64,000 bases of DNA from Indibacter alkaliphilus LW1 (GCF_000295935.2 NZ_ALWO02000040.1:62001-126000); one strand, 5' to 3'. Numbered from the stretch's first letter, positions 34,601 to 43,423 are shown. Program-made: numbers and translations. The notes: a model not told the origin generated them from the letters alone.

Positions 34601-35220
34601 ATTTTCTCTCTGAAATTGGAAGGGATTGATTTACTCTGTTCATTATTGAGGACATAGAGATCCAAATGACCATCATTATCATAGTCGAAAAAAGTAGCCA
34701 TCATGCTGTTGCCCGTTTCAGCAATCCCATATTGGGCAGCCTTTTCTTCGAAGTAAGGATTCCCGTCTTCATCAAGACCTTGATTTACAAAAAGCATGTT
34801 TGCTCTTTTTTCCATTTCCGGAAACATTGCGGCACAGACATAAATATCCATCCAACCATCTCCATTGATGTCCACAATGGTCACACCCGTACTCCACCTA
34901 TCGGCAGCGGCTGTGCCTGAACCATTTGTTATGTCTTCAAATTTTAGGTTTCCTTTGTTGAGGTATAGTTTATTAGCCACCTGATTCCCTGTAAAGTACA
35001 GATCCGGCAATCCGTCATTGTTGAAATCAGCGACAGCCACACCGCCTCCGTTGAAAATATATTCGTCTGTCAGGATATTGAAAGAATCCGTTTCTACAAT
35101 TTCATTATTGAAATGAATACCGGTCTCATTTGGGGACTTGAGGACGAATAAGGTTTCGGGGGATTTTTTGCAGGATGAAAGCAGCACCAAAGCACTGCAC
35201 ATCAATAGGATAATTCTCAT
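31675..35220 (-). CDS. ASPIC/UnbV and FG-GAP repeat lipoprotein
   Basis: 1181 residues with a lipoprotein signal (LVLLSSC, Cys 17). Two beta-propeller blocks of FG-GAP/VCBS repeats, roughly 50-490 and 620-1080, with calcium-type loops such as ADFNNDGLPDLY, VDINGDGWMDIY, ADFNGDGFMDLF and ADVNGDGELDVL. Between them, around residues 500-600, is an ASPIC/UnbV domain (NPMGIGAKLVLR, QISRGYMSAVEDVVHFGLGE). A related short beta-domain ends the protein. Databases often mislabel this group 'RNA-binding'. In Bacteroidota these large lipoproteins commonly sit beside SusC/SusD pairs, as here (same strand, 781 bp downstream of SusD). A surface role in binding a polymer is likely, but unproven. Confidence 0.91.
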   Translation of the reverse strand: MRIILLMCSALVLLSSCKKSPETLFVLKSPNETGIHFNNEIVETDSFNILTDEYIFNGGGVAVADFNNDGLPDLYFTGNQVANKLYLNKGNLKFEDITNGSGTAAADRWSTGVTIVDINGDGWMDIYVCAAMFPEMEKRANMLFVNQGLDEDGNPYFEEKAAQYGIAETGNSMMATFFDYDNDGHLDLYVLNNEQSKSIPSNFREKITDGSAINNDRLYRNNGDGTFSDVTIEAGITIEGFGLGLAIADINFDGWPDIYISNDYTPNDILYINNQDGTFSNQTKEYIRHQSMFSMGSDIADYNNDGFVDIITLDMLGETNFRKKTTIAKNPYQTYISNEQWGYEYQHVRNMLHVGNGPGVPYSEIGFMAGVYQTDWSWSPLFVDVDNDGQRDLLVTNGFPRDITDKDFANYRADVGGVASTRQLLDSIPIVKIPNYSFKNKGDWTFEDVGEKWGLNKPSFSNGAVFVDLDGDGDLDYVVNNINDPAFVFENTLHNKSEKGNYLRVKLKGPTDNPMGIGAKLVLRKSVGDFIYHEQQISRGYMSAVEDVVHFGLGESREGLILEVLWQDGRHQSIEPVKPNQVLEVNYANALNPGLKKPKFPFSPKEVSPMFKEVSAELGVDFFHQEEDKIDYNIQRTLPHKLTQFGPSLAVGDINGDGNEDFIVGSAAGYSPVIYFQEDDGTFSEKNLFEKEEDKRYEEMGIMLFDLDNDGDLDLYLVSGSSEFRPGAEEYIDRIFINDGKGNFSKASTDQAKVEASGTVIRAADFNGDGFMDLFVGGRTGIGQYPLPDRSFILRNESGVLKDVTDEVAPELRNVGMVTDAVWTDVDDDGIPDLMVVGELMPITIFKNNGSSLEKMNNTGLEKYLGWWNSIATGDFNKNGKTDYILGNLGANNYYHPSEERPVRVYAKDFDGNKSIDPVIFTYFKDNSGNYLSVPAHYWDDLYGQSTLFRRKFSRYKEYGRVTEQSLFTPEELEDVVQLEGNYDRTSYIENLGGGKFKVHELPLMAQTAPVNGITIADVNGDGELDVLLIGNDYGNEVFSGRYDAFNGLVLLGDGKGGFEPVRSLESGFVVPGDAKAMVLLMGKDGRQLYISSQNRSRLLIHESTQASDKQIFNTPTKFHSLILEFQDGKRQKIEVYNRSGFLSNSSQAIILPENLKSIKGIDYRGNQEDLPLTGAELGMK

Positions 35221-35403
35221 GGGTAATAACAGGTTGTGTTGGGCTTAATAGAAACCAAATATTGGTATTTATTTATTAAAAGGCGAAAGGATTTGAGGGA
35301 ATTTTGACTTTAAAGGCCAATTACCAAGCTTAGACCAACAAATAAATGTGATGGAAATCTACGTGTAGGCTGTAAATAATGTGATAGAGGGTGAAGGGTA
35401 TGT

Positions 35404-35425
35404 CCGTTCGTGAGGACACGAACGG
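35404..35425. repeat. Perfect 9-bp hairpin CCGTTCGTG/CACGAACGG
   Basis: Stem of 9 bp with loop AGGA and no T-run on either side, so it is not a standard terminator. GC-rich compared with its surroundings. Confidence 0.85.
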
Positions 35426-35502
35426 TGGCGGTAATACATATAGACATCTTTTAGCTCTGCCCCTCGAAAATCGTATCCGCCCGGATGACTAGTCGGACAG
35501 GC

Positions 35503-35589
35503 TTCATCCTTGTCAATAATAACTATTCACTTTTTCATCCCTCATCCTTTCCCCTATTCACTAATAACTACTCACTGACAACTATTCTC
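35503..35589. repeat. Composite heptamer array (YTCATCC plus TNNTNAC units)
   Basis: In 7-bp register: TTCATCC, TTGTCAA, TAATAAC, TATTCAC; a 3-bp break; then TTCATCC, CTCATCC, TTTCCCC, TATTCAC, TAATAAC, TACTCAC, TGACAAC, TATTCTC. Two unit families alternate within one array. Confidence 0.75.
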
Positions 35590-35598
35590 TCCCGACCA

Positions 35599-35628
35599 TG
35601 TCCCGTAGATGTCCCGTGTGTGTCCCGT
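35599..35628. repeat. Three TGTCCCGT boxes spaced exactly 11 bp
   Basis: Identical octamers start at 35599, 35610 and 35621. Spacing of about one helical turn would place them on one DNA face. They lie about 380 bp upstream of the ASPIC/UnbV start on the minus strand. Confidence 0.85.
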
Positions 35629-35940
35629 AAATTCGCCTACTTTTCGCTAAAATCAAAGAATTCATTGTACTTTTTTGAGGAAATAATTTATCCAAAAAAA
35701 TCTTGGTGAATTACACCCTTTTGAGGTCTGAAAAAATTCATATAGACAATTTACAAATTTACCCTTTACCTGACAGTATCTACTTTTGCCCAGGTTTCAC
35801 AGCCCTGAACCAATCCCATAAAGGAACTGCAAATTGCCTTTTTCTTCCTCAAGTCCACCTTTTGATTTTGAAGAAAAAGGGTTTGGAGCTTTTGATATTT
35901 TCCTTTCAGAAATGCCAGTTTACACTCCTCCAAACAACAC

Positions 35941-35966
35941 AAAAAAAGGATGGCTTTCACCATCCC
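35941..35966 (-). terminator. Rho-independent terminator of the SusC/SusD operon
   Basis: On the minus strand: GGATGG, loop TGAAAG, CCATCC, then seven T. It lies about 36 bp after the SusD stop. Confidence 0.85.
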
Positions 35967-36001
35967 TTTAAAGATATATAAATTATGAGGTTTAATGGTT
36001 C

Positions 36002-37738
36002 TTAGTTGAAACCAGGGTTTTGCACAAGTCTATCTCCCATCAAGTCAATCTGGAACTGAGGAATTGGAAGTAGTTCATCTCTTCCAGGAGTGAAACTTGA
36101 TCCACCGAGAGCTGCAACCAAGATAGCAGCATCATGAGCAAAATAGAAATCCAATTCTTCTTTCGCAATACCCCATCTAACAAGATCATAAAATCTTTGA
36201 CCTTCCATACCCAGCTCTAATTTTCTTTCGAATCTTACGGCTGTCCTGGCAGTATTGGCATCAGTCCAAGCAGATTCATAAAGTCCGACTACATAATTAG
36301 CTGCCATAGAACCATCATCTCTTAAGAGTTTAGAATTTACTGCTCTTTCTCTTACTCTATTTACCAATTCTCTTGCACGCTCAAGGTTACCCAATTCGAC
36401 TTCTGCTTCTGCAGCCATCAACAATACGTCTGCAAACCTGATGATCATGATGTTGATTCCGGTATATCCTGGAGTCCAAGAAGCATTATCCTGAAAAGTG
36501 CCTTCTTCAGCTCTCTGGTAAACATATTTTTTCGGAGAATAAGGACCTCCATTAGGTTGGTTTCTGATCCAAGCTTGTCCTGGATGGTCTTGCCAATCCA
36601 AATAAGGAATACCTCTTCTACCTACCGTATGATCCAATCTTGGATCAAGATTTCCTGCATCAGGAGTGAAAGGCTGATCAGAATTAATACCTTGATCATT
36701 TGCCACCCTATTAGCTGGTTGATTAAAAGAATTATCAATCAATGGTAAACCTTGGGCATTTGTTCTAAAGCTATTCACAAAAGAAAAAGATGGCTGAAAG
36801 AATCCACAACAGTTACCTGGTCCATTTGGGCCGGTATTGTAAGGGAAGTTCAGGTCAAACTCAGGATTTGCATTGTTTACAGATCCTGTACCTGCTGCGG
36901 ACTGATAAGCCCAAATTGATTCCTGATGATTGTCATTTGCTCCACGGAACATGTCATCATAATAAGGCACCAAGCCATAGCTCAAACCATTTGAAGTAAC
37001 CCCATTCGCAATGATATCATCAAATAACTGCTTCGCATCTGAGAAACGCTGTTGGTACATGTAAACCTTAGCCAAATAAGACTTGGCTGCCCAAGAGTTA
37101 ACTCTACCCACCTGTGCCTGAGTTGCGGGAAGGTTGTCTACTGCAAATTGAAAATCGGCAATTACAAAAGGAAGTACATCCTGGTCATTTCTCAATTCAT
37201 TGAATCCTTCAGTACCATAATCATTATCTACATCCATGATGGGGACCCTGTTATAGTTTCTCCATAGCTCAAAATAGTAATGACCTCTTAAAAACCTGGC
37301 CTGACCCTCAATATTTGCGGCCTGGGCGTCAGAGACGTCTTCTCCTCTCATTGCCAAGAGTCTTAAAGTACTGTTAGCTCTTGCAATACCTTCATAAAGA
37401 CCTTGCCAATTGTTCTCAATAACATCAATGGTTGGATTGGCTTCAAATCTTTGAATAGGATTGATAGTAGCAAAATCACCGGGGTCAGTGCCTTTATTGG
37501 CATCTCCCCCTCTGATACTTCCCCACACCCAATTGGAAGGAGATGACATACGCTGATCCCTCCCGTTCACTTGAGAATATGCACCAATCAAGGTAGCATC
37601 AATACCTTCAAGTGAAGTAAGCTGAGCTTCTGAAAGCTGTCCCACAACTGGGACATCCAGAAAGTCTTCGCAACTGGTACCCACAAGCATAATTCCTGCT
37701 GTTAAGGCTGCTGCAATTTGAAATTTAAATTTTTTCAT
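36002..37738 (-). CDS. SusD/RagB-family outer-membrane lipoprotein
   Basis: 578 residues. Lipobox GTSCEDFLDVP (Cys about 23), the standard start of SusD proteins. Features include NNWQGLYEGIARANSTL, the TPR-like helical part with RFLRGHYYFELWRNYNRVP, and AAKSYLAKVYMYQQRFSDAKQLFDDII. The C-terminal RVRERAV and ERKLELGMEGQRFYDLVRWG blocks are also diagnostic. SusD is the substrate-capturing lid of the SusC channel at the cell surface. It follows SusC by 56 bp on the same strand and is closed by the terminator at 35941. No glycosidase is adjacent, so the imported substrate cannot be named. Confidence 0.95.
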   Translation of the reverse strand: MKKFKFQIAAALTAGIMLVGTSCEDFLDVPVVGQLSEAQLTSLEGIDATLIGAYSQVNGRDQRMSSPSNWVWGSIRGGDANKGTDPGDFATINPIQRFEANPTIDVIENNWQGLYEGIARANSTLRLLAMRGEDVSDAQAANIEGQARFLRGHYYFELWRNYNRVPIMDVDNDYGTEGFNELRNDQDVLPFVIADFQFAVDNLPATQAQVGRVNSWAAKSYLAKVYMYQQRFSDAKQLFDDIIANGVTSNGLSYGLVPYYDDMFRGANDNHQESIWAYQSAAGTGSVNNANPEFDLNFPYNTGPNGPGNCCGFFQPSFSFVNSFRTNAQGLPLIDNSFNQPANRVANDQGINSDQPFTPDAGNLDPRLDHTVGRRGIPYLDWQDHPGQAWIRNQPNGGPYSPKKYVYQRAEEGTFQDNASWTPGYTGINIMIIRFADVLLMAAEAEVELGNLERARELVNRVRERAVNSKLLRDDGSMAANYVVGLYESAWTDANTARTAVRFERKLELGMEGQRFYDLVRWGIAKEELDFYFAHDAAILVAALGGSSFTPGRDELLPIPQFQIDLMGDRLVQNPGFN

Positions 37739-37794
37739 AATATATAAAGTCTATGAATTTTTGCTGTTAACACTTTGTTTCACAGAATGTTTGA

Positions 37795-40700
37795 TTAGAA
37801 ACTTAGGTTCAAACCAATGGTATACTGTCTTGTCACAGGATAGTTACCTACATCCACACCGAACGCCAAATCTACATCACCACCTACCATCGGGTCAAGA
37901 CCATCATATCCGGTCAAAGTCCACAAGTTGTTAGCTGAAGCAAAGACTCTTAGTCTTTCCAGTTTCCATCTTTGCAACAAAGATTGAGGCATGGTATAAC
38001 CAAGTGTCAGGTTCTGTAATCTCAAGTAAGAACCATCCACTACATAATAGCTATTTCCAACTGTAGATGTACTTTCATTTGCTGTTCTTTCAACTTGAGG
38101 AATACTTGAGGTTGGATTCTCTGGAGACCAAGCATCCAAAAGCCTTCTTGAAATAGCAGCACCTTCAAATGTCTGATAGAAGTCTGTAAACCATCTCCAC
38201 TGTGCCCAGATTTGGTTTCCATAAGTTCCGTAGAAATAGGCTGACAAATCAAAGTTCTTGTATCCCACTGTAAAGTTCATACCTCCTGTAAAAGATGGTA
38301 CTGGAGACCCTAAGAATACCCTGTCATCTGGGGTAATAGAACCATCCCCATCAACATCTCGGTACTTGAACCTTCCTGGAGCAGCACCTGGCTGAGAAGC
38401 ATGGCTTGCAACATCTTCTTCCGATTGGAACAAACCATCTACCTGATACCCAAAGAAAGAAGAAAGTGGCTGACCAACAGCATTTCTAATAGGCTGAATA
38501 CCTCTAAAGTTAGGATTAGCATTCCCTGAAGTTATAAAATCCAAACCTGGAGCTAGTGATACGATTTCATTTTTCAAGAAACCACCATTCACTTGCAACT
38601 CATAAGTCCAGTCATTGCTCAAGTTACCTCTTGTAGCGACCAAGATATCCAATCCTCGGTTCATCATTTCACCGATGTTAACCGCAGGAGCTGCTGCTCT
38701 AAATCCCGCTACAGAAGGAATTGGAACCTGGAACAATAGATCTCTGGTATCTTTTTGCCAAAGATCCACAATCACGTCCAATCTTCCTCCAAAGGCAGTA
38801 CCGTCAAAACCAATATTTGAAGTGACAGCTGTTTCCCATCTCGCATCCGGGTTTCCTATTCTTGATCTGTAGAAACCGATCAATGCGGAAGAGTTTGATC
38901 CTGCTATATCATAAGAAGAAAGTCCTATGTTACCAGCGAACAAAGAGAATTGGTTGTTAGGATCCACGTTATTGGAATTACCCATTTGTCCCCAACCCCC
39001 ACGGATTTTTAAATCATCCAACCAAGTGGCAGAAGCCATAAAGCTTTCGGAAGAAAGTCTCCATGCTGCAGAGAATGCAGGGAAGGTACCATATCTAAAG
39101 TTCGGTCCGAATCTGGAAGAACCATCACGTCTTATTACCGCAGAGAACAAATACTTGTCATTCAAGGTATAGTTAACCCTAGAGAAGTAGGAAAGGAAAT
39201 TTACACCTAGTCCCTGACCTGAGTTCACGATTCTGGTTGCCACTGGCAAGTTAGAGATTGTAATGAAATTAGGATCTTGAGAGAATGGATTCTGTCCCGT
39301 TGCACTGATATTTCTGGAAACACCTGTGTTCAATGCCTCTTGCCCTACGATTACATCAAAAGCATGCATGCCAAAGGTCTTTTTCCATTGTGCGGTATTG
39401 GTAAATGTCCAGCTGAAGAAATATCCAGCTCCTTCATTATAACCAAAAGCAGAGTTGTTTTCAGAGTTTTCGTATTGCAGCCTGCTAAATCCAACATTAT
39501 AAAAGTTGTTATACTGGCCACCTATAGAAGTTCTCAAAGTTAGGTTTTCAATTGGATCAAATTCTAAATAAACATTTCCAAAAGCATTGGCATTAAAGTT
39601 TCTGTTGTCCAAAAGACCTTCTCTATTAGCTACAGGGTTTCTAGGGTTGTTGAAACCTCTTGCAGCTGTACCAGCATATCCCCCAAATTCATCACGAACT
39701 GGTATGATTGATGGCATACGGAAAGCTTGTAGGATATCGTTCTCATCCCTTGCTACACCTTGTCCACCAGCTCCTCCAGTCTGGCCTAATACTTGACGGT
39801 AGGTTGCTTGGAAATTTTGACCAATCCTTACTTTGCTACCTAAATCATGCTCAGAGTTCGCTCTTAAGGAAATCCTTCTAAAATCATTCCCAATTAGGAT
39901 ACCCCCTTGGTCTTGGATACCCAATCCAAAGAAATAACGGCTGGTTTCAGTACCACCTGAGAATCCCAAAGAATGTCTTTGAATAGGAGCAACTCTGGTG
40001 ATTGCGCCAAACCAATCTGTACCTTCTCCAGTGGCTGCTCTCACCAATTGGTGAATGGAACCTCTGGTAGGGTCAATATTATATAATTCTCTTTGCTCCT
40101 CAAGCTGTGCAGGGCTCAAAGGGCCTGCGACACCAGCTGCTCCACCTACATTGATATAATAAGGCAAAACAGGCTGTTGGCCACTACCAAACTGAGGGTG
40201 AATACCTGCAAAATTAGGCTCTCTGCCATCAAGTCTTGCCTGATTTCTTTCCGCCTGCCAGGTGATATCTGCATATTGTTGTGGGTTTGTCATGTCCAAA
40301 CCAGCACCTGGAAATGTCCAGCCAGTCATGCCATTGTAATCAAAGCGCATTTTTTGGGCTTTTCTGGAACCTCTTTTGGTGGTGTAGATGATCACACCAT
40401 TGGCAGCCCTGGCACCATAGATAGAAGCAGCAGCAGCATCTTTCAATACTGTAGTAGACTCAATATCATCAGGGTTAAGGAAGTCAGTATTGCCTACTGG
40501 CACACCATCCACAATATAAAGTGGCTCGTTACCACCGAAAGCACCAAAACCACGTACCCTGATTTGGGAAGAAGTTCCTGGCTGACCATTAGTTACCACT
40601 GTCACACCTGCAATTCTACCTTGTAACGTTTGCTCAATGTTACCAGTAGGGATAATGGTAAGGTCTTTTGGATTTACTGTGGAAATCGCACCGGTTGTTT

Positions 40701-41055
40701 CACGACGGCTATCAATGGTATAACCAGTGATAACCAATTCGGTAAGTGTTCTTTCGTCAGGATTCATAGTCAGGTCCACTACAGACCTGTTACCTACCAC
40801 TTGCTCGATAGTAGTATATCCGATAAATGAGAATACCAACACACTTTGGTCAGAAGGAACATTGAGGGAGTATTTTCCGTCAATATCCGTCGCTGTACCT
40901 GTGGTGGTACCTTTAACTAGGACAGTTACACCGGGAAGACCATCTCCGAATTCATCGAGAATGGTACCCGTCACTGTTCTTTGGGCCAGTGCTGTGGCAC
41001 TGGAAAGCACTAAGAGTAATATGAATACACTTAAGCCTTTGTAAAGTTTTTCCAT
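37795..41055 (-). CDS. SusC/RagA-family TonB-linked outer-membrane transporter
   Basis: 1086 residues from ATG 41055; ATG 41061 is two codons earlier. Signal peptide MEKLYKGLSVF...ATALAQ. Then a carboxypeptidase-D-like domain (RTVTGTILDEFGDGLPGVTV...GKYSLNVPS), a TonB box region (LTELVITGY), and the plug with TLQGRIAGVTV, RVRGFGAFGGNEPLYIVDGVP and KDAAAASIYGARAANGVIIYTTK. A large beta-barrel follows and ends in NLSF with a terminal aromatic. It imports oligomers using TonB energy with the SusD lid. Upstream lie four phased TTGCAA boxes, suggesting control by a LacI-type or similar repressor. Substrate unknown. Confidence 0.96.
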   Translation of the reverse strand: MEKLYKGLSVFILLLVLSSATALAQRTVTGTILDEFGDGLPGVTVLVKGTTTGTATDIDGKYSLNVPSDQSVLVFSFIGYTTIEQVVGNRSVVDLTMNPDERTLTELVITGYTIDSRRETTGAISTVNPKDLTIIPTGNIEQTLQGRIAGVTVVTNGQPGTSSQIRVRGFGAFGGNEPLYIVDGVPVGNTDFLNPDDIESTTVLKDAAAASIYGARAANGVIIYTTKRGSRKAQKMRFDYNGMTGWTFPGAGLDMTNPQQYADITWQAERNQARLDGREPNFAGIHPQFGSGQQPVLPYYINVGGAAGVAGPLSPAQLEEQRELYNIDPTRGSIHQLVRAATGEGTDWFGAITRVAPIQRHSLGFSGGTETSRYFFGLGIQDQGGILIGNDFRRISLRANSEHDLGSKVRIGQNFQATYRQVLGQTGGAGGQGVARDENDILQAFRMPSIIPVRDEFGGYAGTAARGFNNPRNPVANREGLLDNRNFNANAFGNVYLEFDPIENLTLRTSIGGQYNNFYNVGFSRLQYENSENNSAFGYNEGAGYFFSWTFTNTAQWKKTFGMHAFDVIVGQEALNTGVSRNISATGQNPFSQDPNFITISNLPVATRIVNSGQGLGVNFLSYFSRVNYTLNDKYLFSAVIRRDGSSRFGPNFRYGTFPAFSAAWRLSSESFMASATWLDDLKIRGGWGQMGNSNNVDPNNQFSLFAGNIGLSSYDIAGSNSSALIGFYRSRIGNPDARWETAVTSNIGFDGTAFGGRLDVIVDLWQKDTRDLLFQVPIPSVAGFRAAAPAVNIGEMMNRGLDILVATRGNLSNDWTYELQVNGGFLKNEIVSLAPGLDFITSGNANPNFRGIQPIRNAVGQPLSSFFGYQVDGLFQSEEDVASHASQPGAAPGRFKYRDVDGDGSITPDDRVFLGSPVPSFTGGMNFTVGYKNFDLSAYFYGTYGNQIWAQWRWFTDFYQTFEGAAISRRLLDAWSPENPTSSIPQVERTANESTSTVGNSYYVVDGSYLRLQNLTLGYTMPQSLLQRWKLERLRVFASANNLWTLTGYDGLDPMVGGDVDLAFGVDVGNYPVTRQYTIGLNLSF

Positions 41056-41061
41056 AAACAT

Positions 41062-41559
41062 AGATTGATTGGGTAATAATTATTAATTGATAAGGTTTGA
41101 AAGCAATTAACTTTTCATTAATCATGCAAACGTTTGCAAACTTTTGCAAAATAATTGCAATAGTTTGCAAGGCGAGTATTAGCCTTTTTCCTATTGCTTG
41201 ATTAAACCACGATAACTGTCAGGCTATCTATTCTACAATCCCGAGATTCAATTCGGGAGGTCTATTAAATGTACTGCTAAAACGATTTTGTAATCTTAAA
41301 TAAAAAAAGGGGATTGAGTCATAGGCATCGAGATTTGGGGTTATTGTTAATATAGGTTTCAAGGTTATTTTGTTTGAGTTAAATACTTCGCAAAAGTTTG
41401 GATTTAACTGAATAAAGCTAAACTTTCTTTATGTATTTTTTACTTAACAGGAACTAATTTAAGAGATTAAAGTAGAATACAAAAATTTTTTTCCAAAATC
41501 AGTTTTTAATTTTTTTTAACAAATCAAAAGTCCTTTTAACAAATATTTATATTACTACT
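41062..41559. other. Intergenic region upstream of susC
   Basis: About 500 bp, AT-rich, no gene. The susC-proximal part holds the phased TTGCAA cluster (41125-41170). A 6-bp inverted repeat TCCCGA/TCGGGA (41239-41258) lies further upstream. No exact TAnnTTTG box was found, though TTATTTTG overlaps the cluster. Confidence 0.55.
41125..41170 (-). promoter_or_regulatory. Putative operator: LacI-type palindrome plus four helically phased TTGCAA boxes
   Basis: TGCAAACGTTTGCA at 41125-41138 is a perfect 14-bp palindrome with a central CG, the shape of LacI/GalR-family operators. TTGCAA starts at 41134, 41144, 41155 and 41165 (spacing 10, 11, 10 bp). The cluster ends 70 bp upstream of the susC start. 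Confidence 0.6.
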
Positions 41560-43350
41560 TTATCGAAAAATCCTTATAAAATCTCTGTCACCCCTATATT
41601 GACTGAAAAGAATCTCTTTTAATGCTTTTTCTTTCAGAAATTCTGAGCGCTCTACCGCTTTTGCCAAATTTTCTACTAAGCCTTGCTCATCTCCCGAAAC
41701 AGCCGCAACCAAGGCCAATCCATAAAACCCATAGCCATAATCTCTGTTGAATTGAATAGATTCTTCAAATGCAATCAAAGCCTGACGATAGTCTTCCGCC
41801 AAAAAATAAGCAAGACCTTTATTGAAAAAATTTACCTCATTTTCCGGAGCACGGTTAAACCTGATAGTAGCTAGCCTGTAGTCTCCGTTTAAAATATCCA
41901 AAGCTCCCCTGAGACCCTCATTGGCTCTTAGAAATACATTGCTTTCATCCTTCTCCATGGCTGAAGCTTCAGAAATTGCAATATAAGCCTCAAACATATC
42001 CCCTCTCAAAATCAATGCCCTGCCCATATTATGCATGGAGATGGAATTGGTCTGAATCCTGTTGGCCTCTCTGAATTGGATGACAGCATTATTGATCAGG
42101 ATGTTCTTTTCTCTGGTATCCAATGCTCTATTTGCCTGATTGAGATATACCACTCCAAGGTTGTTAAAGGCAATTACTGATGGGTGAATTTCTACGAGTT
42201 TGGCATAAATCCTCTCTTTTTCCTGAAGTCTTTTGGCCTCTTGACCGGCATAGATTAAATGTTCCTTGGAAAAACCCTCCAGACCTGACCCCTCCTGAAG
42301 CATTTTATAAACAGAGGCCGCAATTTCAGGATCTGAAAACCTGGAGTTTTCCAACACTACTTCTACTTTGGCAGTTCTGAGTTTGGGAAATAGCTCTGAA
42401 GACACTTTTCTGAAAGTTGGCAAAGCTCTCATTTTGCTGAGCTGGTTTGAAAAGTTATCATTGGAAGTTATAATGGAATAATAAGCTTCTTTTTGGGCTG
42501 AAGTAATGCCCTCGTAATCCCTTAACAAAAGTCTGAAATCAAACCAATCATTGATTCTAAAGGAAGTTTCCAGAGGAATGGACTTAGCTACTGACAATGA
42601 TTTGATCCTTTTGGCCAGGTTTTCTGCCCGTTGAGAGGCAAGGGCGGGATTGACCAATTCAGCATCCTCAGGGGAAATCAGTCCTGTCAGTTTTATTTTT
42701 GTAATGACATAGCCTCTTTCTCCCCGATTCAAAAAATTATACAATTCATTGGGAAGACTACGACCTGGAACTTCGCTGCCACCTCTGCCAAAGTTGACAG
42801 CAAATTCCCTTATTCTATCTGTAGAAAAACCTGAAAAATCAGTGGTGATATAAATCCCCAATTCCTGAATAGGCTCATTGGGGGTAATTTGTCCCATGCG
42901 TGTAAGGAGTACAGAAGCATTGACCCCAACTGCCAGCTCTTTTAGCTCTGGCGTGAAAACCCTGTCTTTTTGAAATACCAGGGCTTTCAATGCCAGCGTA
43001 CCTGTATCCATACCTTCCAGATAAGGGAAAGTGATTTTTTCATCCAATCTCAATTCCTGGGCAGGCTGCATGTATACTCCATCAAAAGCAGTAAATTCAC
43101 CAAGTCTTAGCGCGCCTTCTCCATATCTATATTCTGGATACAAATACACTTTGGTATCTTTATTGAGTAGACTTAGCGGTAAGGCTCCTCTGATGTTTAC
43201 CCTGACTGAATCTTTGTGGAGAGATAAAATTTCAGGTCTTACTGAAATTCCATCCAATAACGATTCATATTTATTAATTTTGGGGCTACAAGAGAAAATG
43301 AATGTAAAGACAAAACAAAACAGAAGAATATACCCTTGATTTCTAAACAT
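41560..43350 (-). CDS. TPR-repeat lipoprotein of the cell envelope
   Basis: 596 residues from ATG 43350; a GTG 43359 start is possible. Lipobox FIFSCSPK (Cys about 21). Residues ~30-330 form a beta-rich region with paired sheets (VRVNIRGALPLSLLNKD, EKITFPYLEGMDTGTLALKALVFQKD). The C-terminal 230 residues contain TPR helices: FNNLGVVYLNQANRALD, SMHNMGRALILRGDMFEAYIAISEA, FFNKGLAYFLAEDYRQALIAFEESIQFN, YGFYGLALVA. This layout suggests a scaffold for an envelope complex. No exact family recognised. It lies 490 bp upstream of susC and is probably an independent unit. Confidence 0.83.
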   Translation of the reverse strand: MFRNQGYILLFCFVFTFIFSCSPKINKYESLLDGISVRPEILSLHKDSVRVNIRGALPLSLLNKDTKVYLYPEYRYGEGALRLGEFTAFDGVYMQPAQELRLDEKITFPYLEGMDTGTLALKALVFQKDRVFTPELKELAVGVNASVLLTRMGQITPNEPIQELGIYITTDFSGFSTDRIREFAVNFGRGGSEVPGRSLPNELYNFLNRGERGYVITKIKLTGLISPEDAELVNPALASQRAENLAKRIKSLSVAKSIPLETSFRINDWFDFRLLLRDYEGITSAQKEAYYSIITSNDNFSNQLSKMRALPTFRKVSSELFPKLRTAKVEVVLENSRFSDPEIAASVYKMLQEGSGLEGFSKEHLIYAGQEAKRLQEKERIYAKLVEIHPSVIAFNNLGVVYLNQANRALDTREKNILINNAVIQFREANRIQTNSISMHNMGRALILRGDMFEAYIAISEASAMEKDESNVFLRANEGLRGALDILNGDYRLATIRFNRAPENEVNFFNKGLAYFLAEDYRQALIAFEESIQFNRDYGYGFYGLALVAAVSGDEQGLVENLAKAVERSEFLKEKALKEILFSQYRGDRDFIRIFR

Positions 43351-43423
43351 TTGAAGCACTTATAGTATTGTTGAAGATATTCGGAATATTTTATTACATT
43401 TAAGCAAAACCTAACCAACGATT

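Larger units (their letters stand above)
35221..35940. other. Repeat-rich intergenic region between the SusD and ASPIC/UnbV genes
   Basis: 720 bp without a credible gene. It contains a 9-bp perfect hairpin (35404-35425), a heptamer mosaic (35503-35589) and three TGTCCCGT boxes at 11-bp spacing (35599-35628). Short frames here (35485-35709, 35703-35981) show no family signature and translate repeats. Confidence 0.6.

Noticed and set aside
35485-35981. Two short plus-strand frames in the SusD-ASPIC gap
   Set aside because: The first translates the heptamer mosaic and the TGTCCCGT repeats; the second covers the SusD terminator. No recognisable domain.
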